Part shown: piece by piece, positions 46,949 through 56,361 of the stretch | Position numbering within the stretch: the first letter of the stretch is position 1 | How the letters are laid out: every line of letters begins with the position of its first letter | NCBI RefSeq assembly: GCF_963693435.1 | Contig: NZ_OY856306.1 | Span: forward strand, 1,922,001-1,986,000 | Source: Pasteurella atlantica | Lineage (GTDB): Bacteria; Pseudomonadota; Gammaproteobacteria; Enterobacterales; Pasteurellaceae | DNA length: 64,000 nucleotides | Direction of reading: 5' to 3' | Translations under genes and position numbers: made by a program | The notes under the pieces: model-generated | What the model saw: only the letters and a program-made list of their open reading frames with translations | What the model was told of the DNA's origin: nothing | Databases searched by the model: none

Positions 46949-47624
46949 GATTAAGATCAGTAATGATCAGCGAGTTATTCGCCATAAATTACCTGCACGC
47001 CTTAGTCACTGGTTATTAGTTATCTGTTTCTTCACCACAGGACTATCAGGTTTAGCCTTTTTCTTCCCTGATTTTGCGTGGCTTACAGAAATTCTTGGTA
47101 ATCCAAGAATTGCCCGTTTTGTCCACCCATTTACGGGAATTGTTATGTTTATCGCCTTTATAAACCTTTGTTTGATTTATTGGCAACATAATATCCCAGA
47201 ACGAAATGACTGGATATGGCTCAAAAATATTAAAGAAGTGCTAAAAGGCAATGAACACGAAGTGTCGGATAATGGCAAGTACAATCTTGGGCAAAAAATG
47301 CTTTTTTGGACACTGATTCTCGCAATGCTAACCTTACTTGGTACTGGAATTATTATGTGGCGACAATATTTTTCCCATAATTTCCCTATTTATTGGGTAC
47401 GCATTGCAATCTTAGTTCACTCATTCAGTGCCTTTATGCTTTTTACTGGTATTATGGTGCATATCTATATGGCGTTTTGGGTTAAAGGCTCAATTCGAGG
47501 AATGGTGGAAGGCTGGGTAACTGTGCGTTGGTCTAAAAAACACCACCCACGTTGGTATCGAGAAGAAGTGTTGCCTAAACTTGAACAAGAATTAGCAGAA
47601 AAGCAGATGAGTCATAAAGAATAA
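46941..47624 (+). CDS. fdnI: Formate dehydrogenase cytochrome b556 (gamma) subunit
   Basis: This 227-residue inner-membrane dihaem cytochrome b has four transmembrane helices. Haem-ligand histidines are visible in [18 protein letters not shown] and [24 protein letters not shown]. It passes electrons to menaquinone and so couples formate oxidation to proton-motive force. I chose the ATG at 46941 because GGAGG precedes it; the frame is open further back inside fdnH. Confidence 0.95.
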   Translation: MNKIKISNDQRVIRHKLPARLSHWLLVICFFTTGLSGLAFFFPDFAWLTEILGNPRIARFVHPFTGIVMFIAFINLCLIYWQHNIPERNDWIWLKNIKEVLKGNEHEVSDNGKYNLGQKMLFWTLILAMLTLLGTGIIMWRQYFSHNFPIYWVRIAILVHSFSAFMLFTGIMVHIYMAFWVKGSIRGMVEGWVTVRWSKKHHPRWYREEVLPKLEQELAEKQMSHKE

Positions 47625-47630
47625 TTAAAT

Positions 47631-47657
47631 AAAGTGCGATAAAATTTATCGCACTTT
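47631..47657 (+). terminator. Hairpin after fdnI
   Basis: AAAGTGCGATAAA and TTTATCGCACTTT form a perfect 13-bp palindromic stem with T-rich flank. It lies between fdnI and fdhE and may partly terminate before fdhE. The AAGTGCG resembles a Hin uptake core but lacks its final GT. Confidence 0.75.
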
Positions 47658-47692
47658 TTATCTATATCAATTTCATTTAACAAGAGATATTT

Positions 47693-48604
47693 ATGAGTAT
47701 AAAAATATTACCCAAAGACGATATTCAAAAATCAGCAAAAAATACATTTAATCCTCCTCTACTTTTTGCTGTGCCTAAGATTTTATATAAAAAACGTGCC
47801 GAGCGTTTACAGACGCTTGCTGAAAATAACCCAATGGCAGATTATTTACTTTTTGTCGCAAAAATTTGTCAAGTACAAGATAAATTACTCGCTGATTTCG
47901 AGTTACAGCAAGAAATTGAATTAAGTCGTGAGCAGTTAGCGGATAAACCCTTAAATTATAAACATTGGCAACGTGATCCTGTGTGGATAAAAATTCTTTT
48001 TGCTTTATTACAGCATCTTAAAAAAGATGCCAACGAAATGGTGCTAGCCTCCATTGATAATTTAGAAAAAACCTCTGACAGTGAATTAGAAAACCTAGCC
48101 AATCAACTTTTAAATCAAGAATTTCATAATGTAGGGAGTGATAAAGCCGTTTTTTTATGGGCTGCTCTTTCTTTTTATTGGACACAACTTACTCAAAATA
48201 TTCCCCATAATGCGGTTATGGAAAGCGGACAAGCATTGCACACTTGCCCAGTATGTGATTCAGCTCCCGTATCTAGCGTTATTCATCTTGGCTCAACACA
48301 AGGACTGCGTTACTTACATTGCTCATTATGTGAAAGTGAATGGAATATGGTTAGGGCTAAATGCTCAACTTGTGATCAAATGGATAAATTAGATTATTGG
48401 GCAATTGATGATGAATTTGCCAGTGTTCGCACCGAAAGTTGCAGTGATTGCCATACTTATTTAAAAGTGCTATATCAAGAAAAAGATCCGCATATTGACG
48501 CCATTGCCGATGATCTCGCTTCAATTTATTTAGATATCGAAATGGGCGAAAAAGAATTTCTTCGTAGCGGATTAAATCCATTTTTATTTAGTTCGGAAGG
48601 TTAG
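47693..48604 (+). CDS. fdhE: Formate dehydrogenase accessory protein FdhE
   Basis: This 303-residue cytoplasmic protein has four CxxC pairs in its C-terminal half (CPVCDSAP, CSLCESEW, CSTCDQ, CSDCHTY) that bind iron. E. coli FdhE is needed for assembly of respiratory formate dehydrogenases. It follows fdnI as in H. influenzae, 68 bases downstream, with an AAGAGA ribosome binding site. Confidence 0.94.
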   Translation: MSIKILPKDDIQKSAKNTFNPPLLFAVPKILYKKRAERLQTLAENNPMADYLLFVAKICQVQDKLLADFELQQEIELSREQLADKPLNYKHWQRDPVWIKILFALLQHLKKDANEMVLASIDNLEKTSDSELENLANQLLNQEFHNVGSDKAVFLWAALSFYWTQLTQNIPHNAVMESGQALHTCPVCDSAPVSSVIHLGSTQGLRYLHCSLCESEWNMVRAKCSTCDQMDKLDYWAIDDEFASVRTESCSDCHTYLKVLYQEKDPHIDAIADDLASIYLDIEMGEKEFLRSGLNPFLFSSEG

Positions 48605-48617
48605 TCTTTATCAAAAA

Positions 48618-48673
48618 CAAGCGGTGATATTTTCATTAAAATTTGCAAATTTCTTAGAAAATATCACCGCTTG
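48618..48673. repeat. Inverted pair of uptake-signal repeats between fdhE and prfC
   Basis: CAAGCGGTGATATTTTC (48618-48634) pairs perfectly with GAAAATATCACCGCTTG (48657-48673), 17-bp arms around a loop containing AAATTTGCAAATTT. It lies between convergent genes and is the longest such stem in the window. Confidence 0.85.
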
Positions 48674-48683
48674 AAAATTAAGA

Positions 48684-50267
48684 CTAATGCTCTCTTGTTT
48701 GGAAGAACTTCACATCAGGATAGCGTTCGTGAGCAAGGTTGAGATTAACCATTGTTGGGGCGATATAAGTGAGGTTATCGCCGCCGTCTAGGGCTAAATT
48801 CTGTTCGTTCTTGCGTTTGAATTCTTCAAATTTTTTCACGTCATCACATTCCACCCAGCGAGCAGTTGCGACGTTTATGCTTTCATAAATCGCTTCTACG
48901 TTATATTCTGCTTTTAAGCGTGCCACAACCACATCAAACTGTAACACACCTACTGCACCTACGATTAAATCGTTGTTGATAAGTGGACGGAACACTTGCA
49001 CAGCCCCTTCTTCGGAAAGTTGTACTAAGCCTTTTAACAGTTGTTTTTGTTTTAATGGATCTTTTAAACGGATACGGCGGAATAATTCAGGGGCGAAGTT
49101 TGGAATGCCAGTGAATTTCATTAGCTCGCCTTGTGTGAAGGTGTCGCCGATTTGAATTGTACCGTGATTGTGCAAGCCGATAATATCCCCCGCATAGGCT
49201 TCATCAGCGTGGGAGCGATCCCCAGCCATAAAGGTTAAGGCGTCTGAAATGACCACATCTTTACCGATACGTGTATGCTTTAATTTCATTCCTTTTTCGT
49301 ATTTACCTGAAACGATACGCATAAATGCGACACGATCTCGGTGTTTTGGATCCATATTTGCTTGGATTTTAAACACAAAACCGCTGAATTTATCTTCTTT
49401 TGCTTCAACTTTACGGATATCTGTTTCACGAGATTGTGGAGCAGGAGCCCACTGCGTTAAGCCGTCTAAGAAATGGTTTACACCAAAGTTACCTAATGCT
49501 GTTCCGAAGTAAACAGGGGTTAATTCGCCTTTTAAGAATGCGTCAAGGTCAAATTCATTGCTTGCCCCTAACACTAATTCTAATTCATCACGCAGTTGTG
49601 ACGCCAAATCATCGCCAACTGCTTCATCTAATTCAGGGTTATCTAAGCCTTTAATTATGCGAACTTCTTGGATCTTATGCCCTTGCCCTGTTTGATACAG
49701 ATAGGTTTCATCTTTGGTTAAGTGATAGACCCCTTTAAAGAGTTTTCCACAGCCGATAGGCCAAGTGATCGGTGCACAGTTGATTTTTAAAACATCTTCA
49801 ACTTCATCTAATAATTCCAATGGATCACGAATATCACGGTCACATTTATTCATAAATGTGATGATCGGGGTATCACGCAAACGAGTGACTTCCATTAGTT
49901 TGATGGTTCGTTCTTCTACCCCTTTTGCTGAGTCGATGACCATTAAACAGCTATCCACCGCCGTTAACGTTCGGTAAGTATCTTCTGAGAAGTCTTCGTG
50001 TCCTGGTGTGTCTAATAAATTGACTAAGCAATCGTTATAAGGGAACTGCATCACTGAGGTAGTAATGGAAATCCCACGTTGTTTTTCCATTTCCATCCAG
50101 TCTGATTTTGCGTGTTGAGTGGAGCCTTTGCCTTTTACCGAGCCTGCAGTTTGAATAGCTTGTCCGTAAAGTAACACTTTTTCTGTAATGGTGGTTTTAC
50201 CTGCATCGGGGTGCGAGATAATCGCAAAAGTACGTCTTTTATCAACTTGTTGTTGTGGATAACTCAT
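48684..50267 (-). CDS. prfC: Peptide chain release factor 3
   Basis: This 527-residue translational GTPase removes RF1 and RF2 from the ribosome after termination. G1 is [10 protein letters not shown]2/G3 include [13 protein letters not shown] and [15 protein letters not shown], and G4 is NKCDRD. The length matches E. coli RF3 (529). It is monocistronic, upstream of neuA on the opposite strand. Confidence 0.97.
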   Translation of the reverse strand: MSYPQQQVDKRRTFAIISHPDAGKTTITEKVLLYGQAIQTAGSVKGKGSTQHAKSDWMEMEKQRGISITTSVMQFPYNDCLVNLLDTPGHEDFSEDTYRTLTAVDSCLMVIDSAKGVEERTIKLMEVTRLRDTPIITFMNKCDRDIRDPLELLDEVEDVLKINCAPITWPIGCGKLFKGVYHLTKDETYLYQTGQGHKIQEVRIIKGLDNPELDEAVGDDLASQLRDELELVLGASNEFDLDAFLKGELTPVYFGTALGNFGVNHFLDGLTQWAPAPQSRETDIRKVEAKEDKFSGFVFKIQANMDPKHRDRVAFMRIVSGKYEKGMKLKHTRIGKDVVISDALTFMAGDRSHADEAYAGDIIGLHNHGTIQIGDTFTQGELMKFTGIPNFAPELFRRIRLKDPLKQKQLLKGLVQLSEEGAVQVFRPLINNDLIVGAVGVLQFDVVVARLKAEYNVEAIYESINVATARWVECDDVKKFEEFKRKNEQNLALDGGDNLTYIAPTMVNLNLAHERYPDVKFFQTREH

Positions 50268-50341
50268 TTTATTTCCGTTTTGTTTATGATTTTATATAAA
50301 ATATGAGTGCTATTTTCTCTTATATTGCCTTTTACTACAAT

Positions 50342-50377
50342 ACAAGCGGTTAGATTTATTCAAAAATTTGCAAAAAA
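50342..50377 (+). repeat. Single Apl-type uptake-signal repeat
   Basis: A full ACAAGCGGT core (50342-50350) is followed by TAGATTT and, about 25 bases on, ATTTGCAAAA. It lies in the prfC-neuA divergent region. Confidence 0.75.
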
Positions 50378-50446
50378 GAGAATTCTCCTGCTTCAATAAT
50401 AAATATCGTGTTAAACTGTTGCCAATTAATTCATGGATGAATAATA

Positions 50447-51121
50447 ATGAAAAATATTGCGGTGATCCCTGCTCGAGCAGGCTCAAAAGGAATTACAGAT
50501 AAAAACCTACAACAAGTAGGTGGTATTTCACTTATAGGACGGGCTATCTTAAGTGCACAAAAAGCAGATATTTTTGATGAAATCATTGTCACTTCTGACG
50601 GTGACAAAATTTTACAAGAAGCAGAAAGTTTTGGAGCAAGTATTGTCAAACGTCCTGTAGATTTAGCACAAAGTAATAGCCGAACTATAGATGCAATTCT
50701 CCACTGCTTACACCATAAAAAAATAACCAAAGGAACGGTTGCCCTTCTTCAGCCAACTAGCCCATTACGTAATGAATTAGATATCCGAAATGCAATGGAA
50801 ATTTTTATTGGTGGAAAATCTAATGCTGTCATTTCAGCTTGTGAATGTGAACATCATCCTTATAAATCTTTTTCTCTTAATCAAGATCAAATTCTACCTA
50901 TTAGAGAATTAAGTGATTTTGAAGCTCCTCGACAGCAATTACCAAAGACATATCGAGCCAATGGAGCAATTTATATTAATGATATTGAACATTTGTTACA
51001 GAAAAAATGTTTTTTTATACATCCTGTACAATTCTATTTAATGCCAACTTATCGATCTATTGATATTGATACCACTTTAGATCTGCAATTAGCAGAACAT
51101 TTAATAAAAACAGAATCTTAA
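50447..51121 (+). CDS. neuA: CMP-N-acetylneuraminate cytidylyltransferase
   Basis: This 224-residue enzyme activates sialic acid with CTP. The nucleotide-binding motif [14 protein letters not shown] starts at residue 7. [14 protein letters not shown] near 105 and [10 protein letters not shown] near 167 are the sugar-binding blocks. No neuB or neuC is present here, so sialic acid may be scavenged. It is followed after 27 bases by a GT52 sialyltransferase, forming a two-gene sialylation operon. H. influenzae calls this gene siaB. Confidence 0.95.
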   Translation: MKNIAVIPARAGSKGITDKNLQQVGGISLIGRAILSAQKADIFDEIIVTSDGDKILQEAESFGASIVKRPVDLAQSNSRTIDAILHCLHHKKITKGTVALLQPTSPLRNELDIRNAMEIFIGGKSNAVISACECEHHPYKSFSLNQDQILPIRELSDFEAPRQQLPKTYRANGAIYINDIEHLLQKKCFFIHPVQFYLMPTYRSIDIDTTLDLQLAEHLIKTES

Positions 51122-51148
51122 GTAAATTATAAAAATTAGGAAAATAAT

Positions 51149-52093
51149 ATGAACTTAATAATTTGTCAAAGCCCTTTACAAATACTTATTGCAGAAAAAA
51201 TAATAGCGACATACCCAAATGACGTATTTTATGGACTGATGATTTGCTGTATAGAAAATTCAAAATATCAATATTACTATCAACGCTTAAAATCAAAATG
51301 TGAAAAATGCGAACTTATTTATACACATAAACCCTATAAAAAATGGGTGTTTTATAAATTAGTTTTTAAAAGATTATTCAAATTACACAACTTATCACAA
51401 GTAAAGAAAATATTTCTAACGAATACAACCGCTGAGATTATGCAAATATATATTGGAGATGCTAAAAATGCCGATATTATTACTTTTGATGATGGACTGG
51501 CGAATATTAATATAGAAGATAATTTTCTGATTAGAGAAAGACCGCTGAGAAGCAGAACTAAGTTCCTACAATATTTTATGAGAATACCCACAGTAAAAGA
51601 TATCTTAGCAAAACAAGTGAAACATTATAGTATTTATAATTTACCCAACATTATGGGCAAATATGAAAAAATCAGCCTTTTTGAAACGCCAAACTATGAG
51701 CAGGATTATAATGAAGTCGTGAATATCTTACTGGGTCAGCCTATTTATGAAAATAGTAAAAATGGAGAACAGAGAAATATTGCACTTATCGAAAAGGTTT
51801 TTACTAATTACCACATTGATTTTTATTACCCTCATCCACGAGAGAATTATAAAATAAATCAAGCCCCTTATATCAATACGAAATTAATTTTCGAAGATTG
51901 GATAATACAACAAACTCAAAAATATCCCCAAAAACAATATCGCCTCTATACGTTCTTCAGTTCTGCGGCAATAAATTTAATTGATATGCCTAATATCGAA
52001 GTTATTGCATTAAATCCTAAGGATTGTCCAGAAAACTTTCTTCCTCTTTATACTATCTTCAAGAAGCTTAATATTGAAGTCAAGAATATTTAG
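51149..52093 (+). CDS. lst: GT52-family sialyltransferase for lipooligosaccharide
   Basis: This 314-residue protein starts NLIICQSPLQILIAEKII. It carries the GT52 blocks FDDGLANI (residues 113-120), YPHPRE (227-232) and FFSSAA (269-274), matching the acid, His and Ser motifs of bacterial sialyltransferases such as Neisseria Lst. It would move sialic acid from CMP-Neu5Ac to a terminal galactose of lipooligosaccharide, at the inner-membrane face. The neuA-lst pairing supports this, as in H. ducreyi. Linkage specificity is not readable. Confidence 0.85.
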   Translation: MNLIICQSPLQILIAEKIIATYPNDVFYGLMICCIENSKYQYYYQRLKSKCEKCELIYTHKPYKKWVFYKLVFKRLFKLHNLSQVKKIFLTNTTAEIMQIYIGDAKNADIITFDDGLANINIEDNFLIRERPLRSRTKFLQYFMRIPTVKDILAKQVKHYSIYNLPNIMGKYEKISLFETPNYEQDYNEVVNILLGQPIYENSKNGEQRNIALIEKVFTNYHIDFYYPHPRENYKINQAPYINTKLIFEDWIIQQTQKYPQKQYRLYTFFSSAAINLIDMPNIEVIALNPKDCPENFLPLYTIFKKLNIEVKNI

Positions 52094-52156
52094 AAATAAG
52101 ATAAAGCTAAAAATTTGTAAATTTTAGCCTTAATCTAACCGCTTATAGCGATCAGT

Positions 52157-53071
52157 TTAATATATATTATACCTATATTTATATACTAACTCTTTCATTA
52201 TTCTGACTAGCTTTTTATATATTGAAATATGTTCTATTTTTTTATTCCAAGAAGCTGGTTTATTTTCTAAAGAATTAAAATACTCCATAAATTTACGAGA
52301 TTTTAAATCTACCGATTTAGAATGCCAAGCTTTACGCCCGCCAACATAATGATATATTGCTACAGGCATTTGTGTTTGTTCTACTTTTTGTAACGGTATT
52401 TTTTTCTTTATTGATTCTTTAATTCTATTTCTTGAATTTCTAGTAAAATTATATCTTGTATTTAAATAGAGTACTTTATCTTTAAATAATCCGTTTAAAA
52501 TACATTGATCTTGATATTTAATCTCTCTGTGATTTTCAAACCACAAAATAGCTTCTTCTAATACATTTATTGTTTTCCATTTTTTTATATTTATTAATAA
52601 AACGCCTGAATTAAAATAATAGTGATTAGAGTTCATTCCCAAATATTTTTTATATTCACTCATTCCTACCTCAATAAAGGGATCAAAACAAGCACCAACA
52701 TAATTATCACCTAACTCTGTATGATATAATTCCTGTAAATCACTATTTACAATAATATCAACATCTAAATACAGTGCTTTATCTTCTTTATGAAGGTATT
52801 TAGCTATTAAAAATCGAGCATAAGCTGCAACAGAAAGGTAGCTAACAGTAATAGGTAATGATTCAAAATCTTGTTCAGATATTGGAATAAATACAACTTT
52901 ATAATTATATTTATTGACAATATTTTCAATAAATATTTTAGACTCTGAGGAAATCCCTAAATCTAAAACATAAAATTGAATATTAGCTGATTGATTTGTT
53001 TTTAAAAGACTCAGTATAGCAACACATAAATAGGGAGCATAATTATCATCGGAGCTAAATACAATATTCAT
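52157..53071 (-). CDS. Glycosyltransferase family 8 (LgtC-like) protein
   Basis: This 304-residue GT8 enzyme opens MNIVFSSDDNYAPYLCVAI. It has the metal-binding DVD at residues 103-105 (LYLDVDIIVNSD), the YFNSGVLLINIKKW block near 147 and YHYVGGRKAW near 250. The C-terminal end is basic and aromatic, suggesting peripheral membrane attachment. It probably adds galactose or glucose to lipooligosaccharide. It follows the GT25 gene by nine bases on the same strand, so the IS upstream of GT25 may reduce its expression too. Confidence 0.88.
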   Translation of the reverse strand: MNIVFSSDDNYAPYLCVAILSLLKTNQSANIQFYVLDLGISSESKIFIENIVNKYNYKVVFIPISEQDFESLPITVSYLSVAAYARFLIAKYLHKEDKALYLDVDIIVNSDLQELYHTELGDNYVGACFDPFIEVGMSEYKKYLGMNSNHYYFNSGVLLINIKKWKTINVLEEAILWFENHREIKYQDQCILNGLFKDKVLYLNTRYNFTRNSRNRIKESIKKKIPLQKVEQTQMPVAIYHYVGGRKAWHSKSVDLKSRKFMEYFNSLENKPASWNKKIEHISIYKKLVRIMKELVYKYRYNIY

Positions 53072-53080
53072 ATAATTCCT

Positions 53081-53851
53081 TTACTTATTCAATATATCAA
53101 AAATAAACTTATTCACTTTATCTACAAGCGAATAAAACTCTCTTCTTAAACGAATAATTGCCGTACGATCTTTCTTTCCTTTATCAACAGGAATGTCACT
53201 TTCTAAAGATAAATCAGGTTCTAAACAGGCTGGCGTAATGGCTAAATATTTTATTTTGTTTTCCCAATATCTATCCATCGTAATATCAACATCAAAAACC
53301 CATTCTTGAGCATAGTTAAGTAAATTTTGAGCAACTTTTGGGGTGATATAATAACCCGTTGTATTACTCCAGCCTTTATAAAATTGCTGAATTTCATTTG
53401 AGGTATTTTTTATTTTTGTAATTAATTTACCTTTTTGTGAACGACGTGCAGGAGCTGGAGGGCTAAGCCATAAAAATTCATAACTATTTTCTTCTGAACC
53501 TAAAAAAGAATAAACATCACAAAACTCATTATGAATAATGGCATCATCTTCTAAAATAATAATAGGTTGATTTAATTTTATACATTCTTCCCAAAGTAAG
53601 TAATGACTTGCAAAGCAGCCAAGTTGTCCTAAGGTTGTTTTGTTGCCTTTATACTTAAAACGTTTCTCTGCATTATGTTTTTCAAATAAGTAGAAATGAG
53701 GATTTTCTTTTCCATTAATGGCTTTAAAGAATTGAAAATCTATTTTTTGTGGTAATTTTTCAAATTGCTGTTGAATTATTTTACGTCTTTGCGTTGATTT
53801 TTCTAAGTTAATAACGAAGATGCTAAGCTTATGCTCTTTTAAGGTATTCAT
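53081..53851 (-). CDS. Glycosyltransferase family 25 protein, start codon abutting an IS element
   Basis: This 256-residue LPS/LOS-type GT25 enzyme has IFVINLEKSTQRR at residue 11, the GQLGCFASHYLLW motif (about 75-87), the EDD acid motif at 101-103 (IILEDDAIIH) and GYYITPKVA near 167. The start ATG (53849-53851) lies inside the 10-bp target duplication of the ISAs1 element, two bases from its end. The gene's original ribosome binding site (AAGGAGAGG) is now about 1.2 kb away, beyond the IS. Only the weak CCTGGA is left ahead of the ATG. The coding frame itself is intact. Confidence 0.87.
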   Translation of the reverse strand: MNTLKEHKLSIFVINLEKSTQRRKIIQQQFEKLPQKIDFQFFKAINGKENPHFYLFEKHNAEKRFKYKGNKTTLGQLGCFASHYLLWEECIKLNQPIIILEDDAIIHNEFCDVYSFLGSEENSYEFLWLSPPAPARRSQKGKLITKIKNTSNEIQQFYKGWSNTTGYYITPKVAQNLLNYAQEWVFDVDITMDRYWENKIKYLAITPACLEPDLSLESDIPVDKGKKDRTAIIRLRREFYSLVDKVNKFIFDILNK

Positions 53852-53853
53852 TC
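53844..53853. repeat. Target-site duplication of the first IS (left copy)
   Basis: GTATTCATTC here is repeated exactly at 55074-55083, on the other side of the element. It includes the complement of the GT25 start codon. Confidence 0.95.
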
Positions 53854-55073
53854 CAGGGCAAGAGCATTTTAATTTATATTTAGAAGTAATTGAGCTCTAA
53901 AATTATCATCCAATGCAGCCATTTTTAGCTTACGTTTCATACTTGCTTTACGAGTTGTATCAGTTTTAACAATATTTAATGCTAGTTTTCTAAAAGCATT
54001 CATTACCTCAGCTGCATTCCCTCGCCTAATCCTTGAATTATCTTCATGGAAAGTCATATCTAAAGTCCAGTGTAAGCTATTTTCTATCGCCCAATGATTA
54101 CGAATAATACTATTTAATCTTTCTGCATTAAGGCTAAGAGAACTTATATAATAACGGTTTTCTATTGTCACTTTTTCACCAATATGGCATTTAGCTTCTA
54201 TACAAATTACGGTTTGGATATTCGCCCATTTTTTATGTTCTGTAAGCCAATTTTTATCAATTTCTAATTGAATACATCTTCGCTCTTCTATTCGTCCATG
54301 ACCACTAGTAATATGCTCATAAATAGAATGACCAACATTTGCAAACTGTTCTCTATGACATTTGTGAAACCAAGCCTTAACTTCTTTATTTAACTGTCCT
54401 TGATTACCTTTTAATGACACCACATAATCCGCACCTTTAGAATGAATCTTATTGATAATAGCATGCTGACATCCCATTGCATCAAGTGTAATAGTGGCTC
54501 CTTTTACATCAAGTAAATCTAATAGTTTAGGGATTGCTGTAATTTCATTTGATTTACCCTCTACTTTTTGTTGTCCTAACACTAAGCCATTTTCACAACT
54601 CCAAGCACTAACCATATGTAGACTATCTTTTCTATTTTTTGTAGAAAAACTGCCTCTTGCACTTTTTCCATCAATGGCAATAATTTCTCCATCTACTTCT
54701 GTTATGAGTTCTTTAACCCAATTGATAAAACAAGTTTGAATAGCTTCAGGTTCTAAGCGACTCATTACCCTTGCTATAGTATCATGTTTAGGAATTCCAT
54801 TATGAAAAGGTAAATAACGTCTCAACCAGTCTAGTTTTACGTGACCGAAGTCTTCTATATCTTCCCAACCTTCTGCACCAGATAGGACTGCACAGATAGA
54901 TAGAAATAAAATATCTATAAGTGCATGCTTTTTACATCGTTCAATTCTAGGATCTTTGATAATTGAAAAGTGAGTAATAAAATTATTTGTCATATCAGTA
55001 AACCTTTTTTACATTTGTTACTGATCTGATCGTAAAAATAGTATTTAGTTCAATTTAAAATGATCTTGCCCTG
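53854..55073 (-). mobile_element. ISAs1-family insertion sequence, copy 1 (1220 bp)
   Basis: The terminal inverted repeats begin CAGGGCAAGAGCATTTTAA at the left and CAGGGCAAGATCATTTTAA at the right (read inward). The element is flanked by the 10-bp direct repeat GTATTCATTC. It carries one transposase gene on the minus strand, the same direction as the adjoining GT25 gene. Copy 2 at 59020-60239 has the same length. Confidence 0.95.
53869..54993 (-). CDS. ISAs1-family (H-repeat type) DDE transposase, copy 1
   Basis: This 374-residue transposase has an N-terminal DDE_Tnp_1-associated domain (HALIDILFLSICAVLSGAEGW, given by its HALIDILFLSICAVL part). Catalytic residues are visible in IAIDGKSARGS, TITLDAMGCQ and the downstream HWAIENSLHWTLDMTFHED block. 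It fits the ISAs1/H-repeat family. The protein is identical to that of copy 2, and no frameshift is present, so the element is probably active. Confidence 0.95.
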   Translation of the reverse strand: MTNNFITHFSIIKDPRIERCKKHALIDILFLSICAVLSGAEGWEDIEDFGHVKLDWLRRYLPFHNGIPKHDTIARVMSRLEPEAIQTCFINWVKELITEVDGEIIAIDGKSARGSFSTKNRKDSLHMVSAWSCENGLVLGQQKVEGKSNEITAIPKLLDLLDVKGATITLDAMGCQHAIINKIHSKGADYVVSLKGNQGQLNKEVKAWFHKCHREQFANVGHSIYEHITSGHGRIEERRCIQLEIDKNWLTEHKKWANIQTVICIEAKCHIGEKVTIENRYYISSLSLNAERLNSIIRNHWAIENSLHWTLDMTFHEDNSRIRRGNAAEVMNAFRKLALNIVKTDTTRKASMKRKLKMAALDDNFRAQLLLNIN

Positions 55074-55083
55074 GTATTCATTC
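55074..55083. repeat. Target-site duplication of the first IS (right copy)
   Basis: GTATTCATTC, identical to 53844-53853. The original ribosome binding site of the GT25 gene lies next to this copy (minus strand AAGGAGAGGG, 55084-55095). Confidence 0.95.
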
Positions 55084-55235
55084 CCTCTCCTTTTTAATAG
55101 CGAATTATTTTTATCTATTAAAATATTGTAGGGTGTAACAATACTAAAAATTATCATTGAAATCCAGTTATCCCTTACAATAAAATAAGAATTTATGAAA
55201 ATGTACTTATTAGAATACCTAAATATAAAAGAATA

Positions 55236-55264
55236 TTGGCTTTCTAGTCTTTCTAGAAAGCCAA
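55236..55264. terminator. Hairpin downstream of potD
   Basis: TTGGCTTTCTAG (55236-55247) and CTAGAAAGCCAA (55253-55264) pair perfectly around five bases. It lies 31 bases after the potD stop. The remaining 55084-55235 stretch is the displaced leader of the GT25 gene, with no other feature seen. Confidence 0.75.
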
Positions 55265-55294
55265 ATAACTATATAAAAAGAAAAATAGATAGAA

Positions 55295-56341
55295 TTACTG
55301 AGCCGCCTTTAGCTCTTGGTAATATTTTTCATAAATCTCTATGGCATCACCCACATCATCTTGCCAATGGCTTGTTTTAAGCACTTCAGCGGATGGATAA
55401 ATTGCAGGATCTTCAGTAATTTCTTTTGGTAACATTGCTAATGCTTTTATATTTGAGGTTGGATAACCAATTGCTAGCGTTAATTCTTTAGCGACTTTTG
55501 CACTTAACAAATAGTTAATTAATTTATGTGCCGCCTCAACATTTTTAGCATTTTTAGGAATAGCTAAAGTATCAACCCAAAGAACGGGACCTTCTTTCGG
55601 AAAGACCATATCAAGTGGTGCTTGCTCTTTTTTTGCAATACGTACCGAACCATTCCATAACTGACCCACTTCAATTTCACCAGAAATAAATGAATTTGCT
55701 GGATTATCTGAGTTGAAAGATAAGATATTTGGACGTAATTTTAATAGCTCTTCATAAGCTTGTTCAATAACAACTGGATCCGTGGTATTTGGATCTGCCC
55801 CAATTTTAAGTAGTGCAATATTAAAGACTTCACGCACATCGTCTAAAAGTTGTACACTATTTTCAAATTCTGGTTTCCATAAATCTGCCCACGAAGTAAA
55901 TTGACGACCTTGATAAGTCTCGGTATTAAATGCAATACCTGGTGCGCCTAATAATTGAGGTAATGAATATTGATTTCCCCTATCATAAGGTTTATCCAAC
56001 CAATCTGGATTTAGATCTTTAATCACAGGTAATTTGCTGTGGTCAAGTTGTTGCAACATTCCTTCTTTTGCCATTTTTGAAACAAAATAATTGCTTGGTG
56101 CAATCACATCATAACCACCATCTTTACCCTGTAATTTTATTTTAGCATACATCGTTTCATTAGATTCAAGGGTAGAAAGCTCTACTTTAATCCCCGTTTC
56201 TTTGGTAAAGTCATCTAACAGTCCCTCAGGCACATATTCTGTCCAAGTGTAAAGATGTACGACTTCATTTTTTGCATAAACTATATTTGTTGCACCTAAT
56301 AATACAACGCTAGATACTAAAGCAATCGCCCATTTTTTCAT
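55295..56341 (-). CDS. potD: Spermidine/putrescine-binding periplasmic protein
   Basis: This 348-residue solute-binding protein of the polyamine type has a signal peptide at about 1-23 (ending NIVYA). VVHLYTWTEYVPEGLLDDF follows, and the GYDVIAPSNYFV, PQLLGAPGIAFNT and LWVDTLAIPKNAKN segments are typical of PotD. The length equals E. coli PotD (348). The usual potABC genes are not next to it, so it is either a stand-alone PotD paralogue (as in H. influenzae) or serves a transporter elsewhere. Confidence 0.92.
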   Translation of the reverse strand: MKKWAIALVSSVVLLGATNIVYAKNEVVHLYTWTEYVPEGLLDDFTKETGIKVELSTLESNETMYAKIKLQGKDGGYDVIAPSNYFVSKMAKEGMLQQLDHSKLPVIKDLNPDWLDKPYDRGNQYSLPQLLGAPGIAFNTETYQGRQFTSWADLWKPEFENSVQLLDDVREVFNIALLKIGADPNTTDPVVIEQAYEELLKLRPNILSFNSDNPANSFISGEIEVGQLWNGSVRIAKKEQAPLDMVFPKEGPVLWVDTLAIPKNAKNVEAAHKLINYLLSAKVAKELTLAIGYPTSNIKALAMLPKEITEDPAIYPSAEVLKTSHWQDDVGDAIEIYEKYYQELKAAQ

Positions 56342-56361
56342 TATTTTCTCCTAAAATAAAT

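Noticed and set aside
47631-47657. Hin-type uptake signal in the hairpin after fdnI
   Set aside because: The core reads AAGTGCGAT, not AAGTGCGGT. It is better explained as a simple terminator stem.
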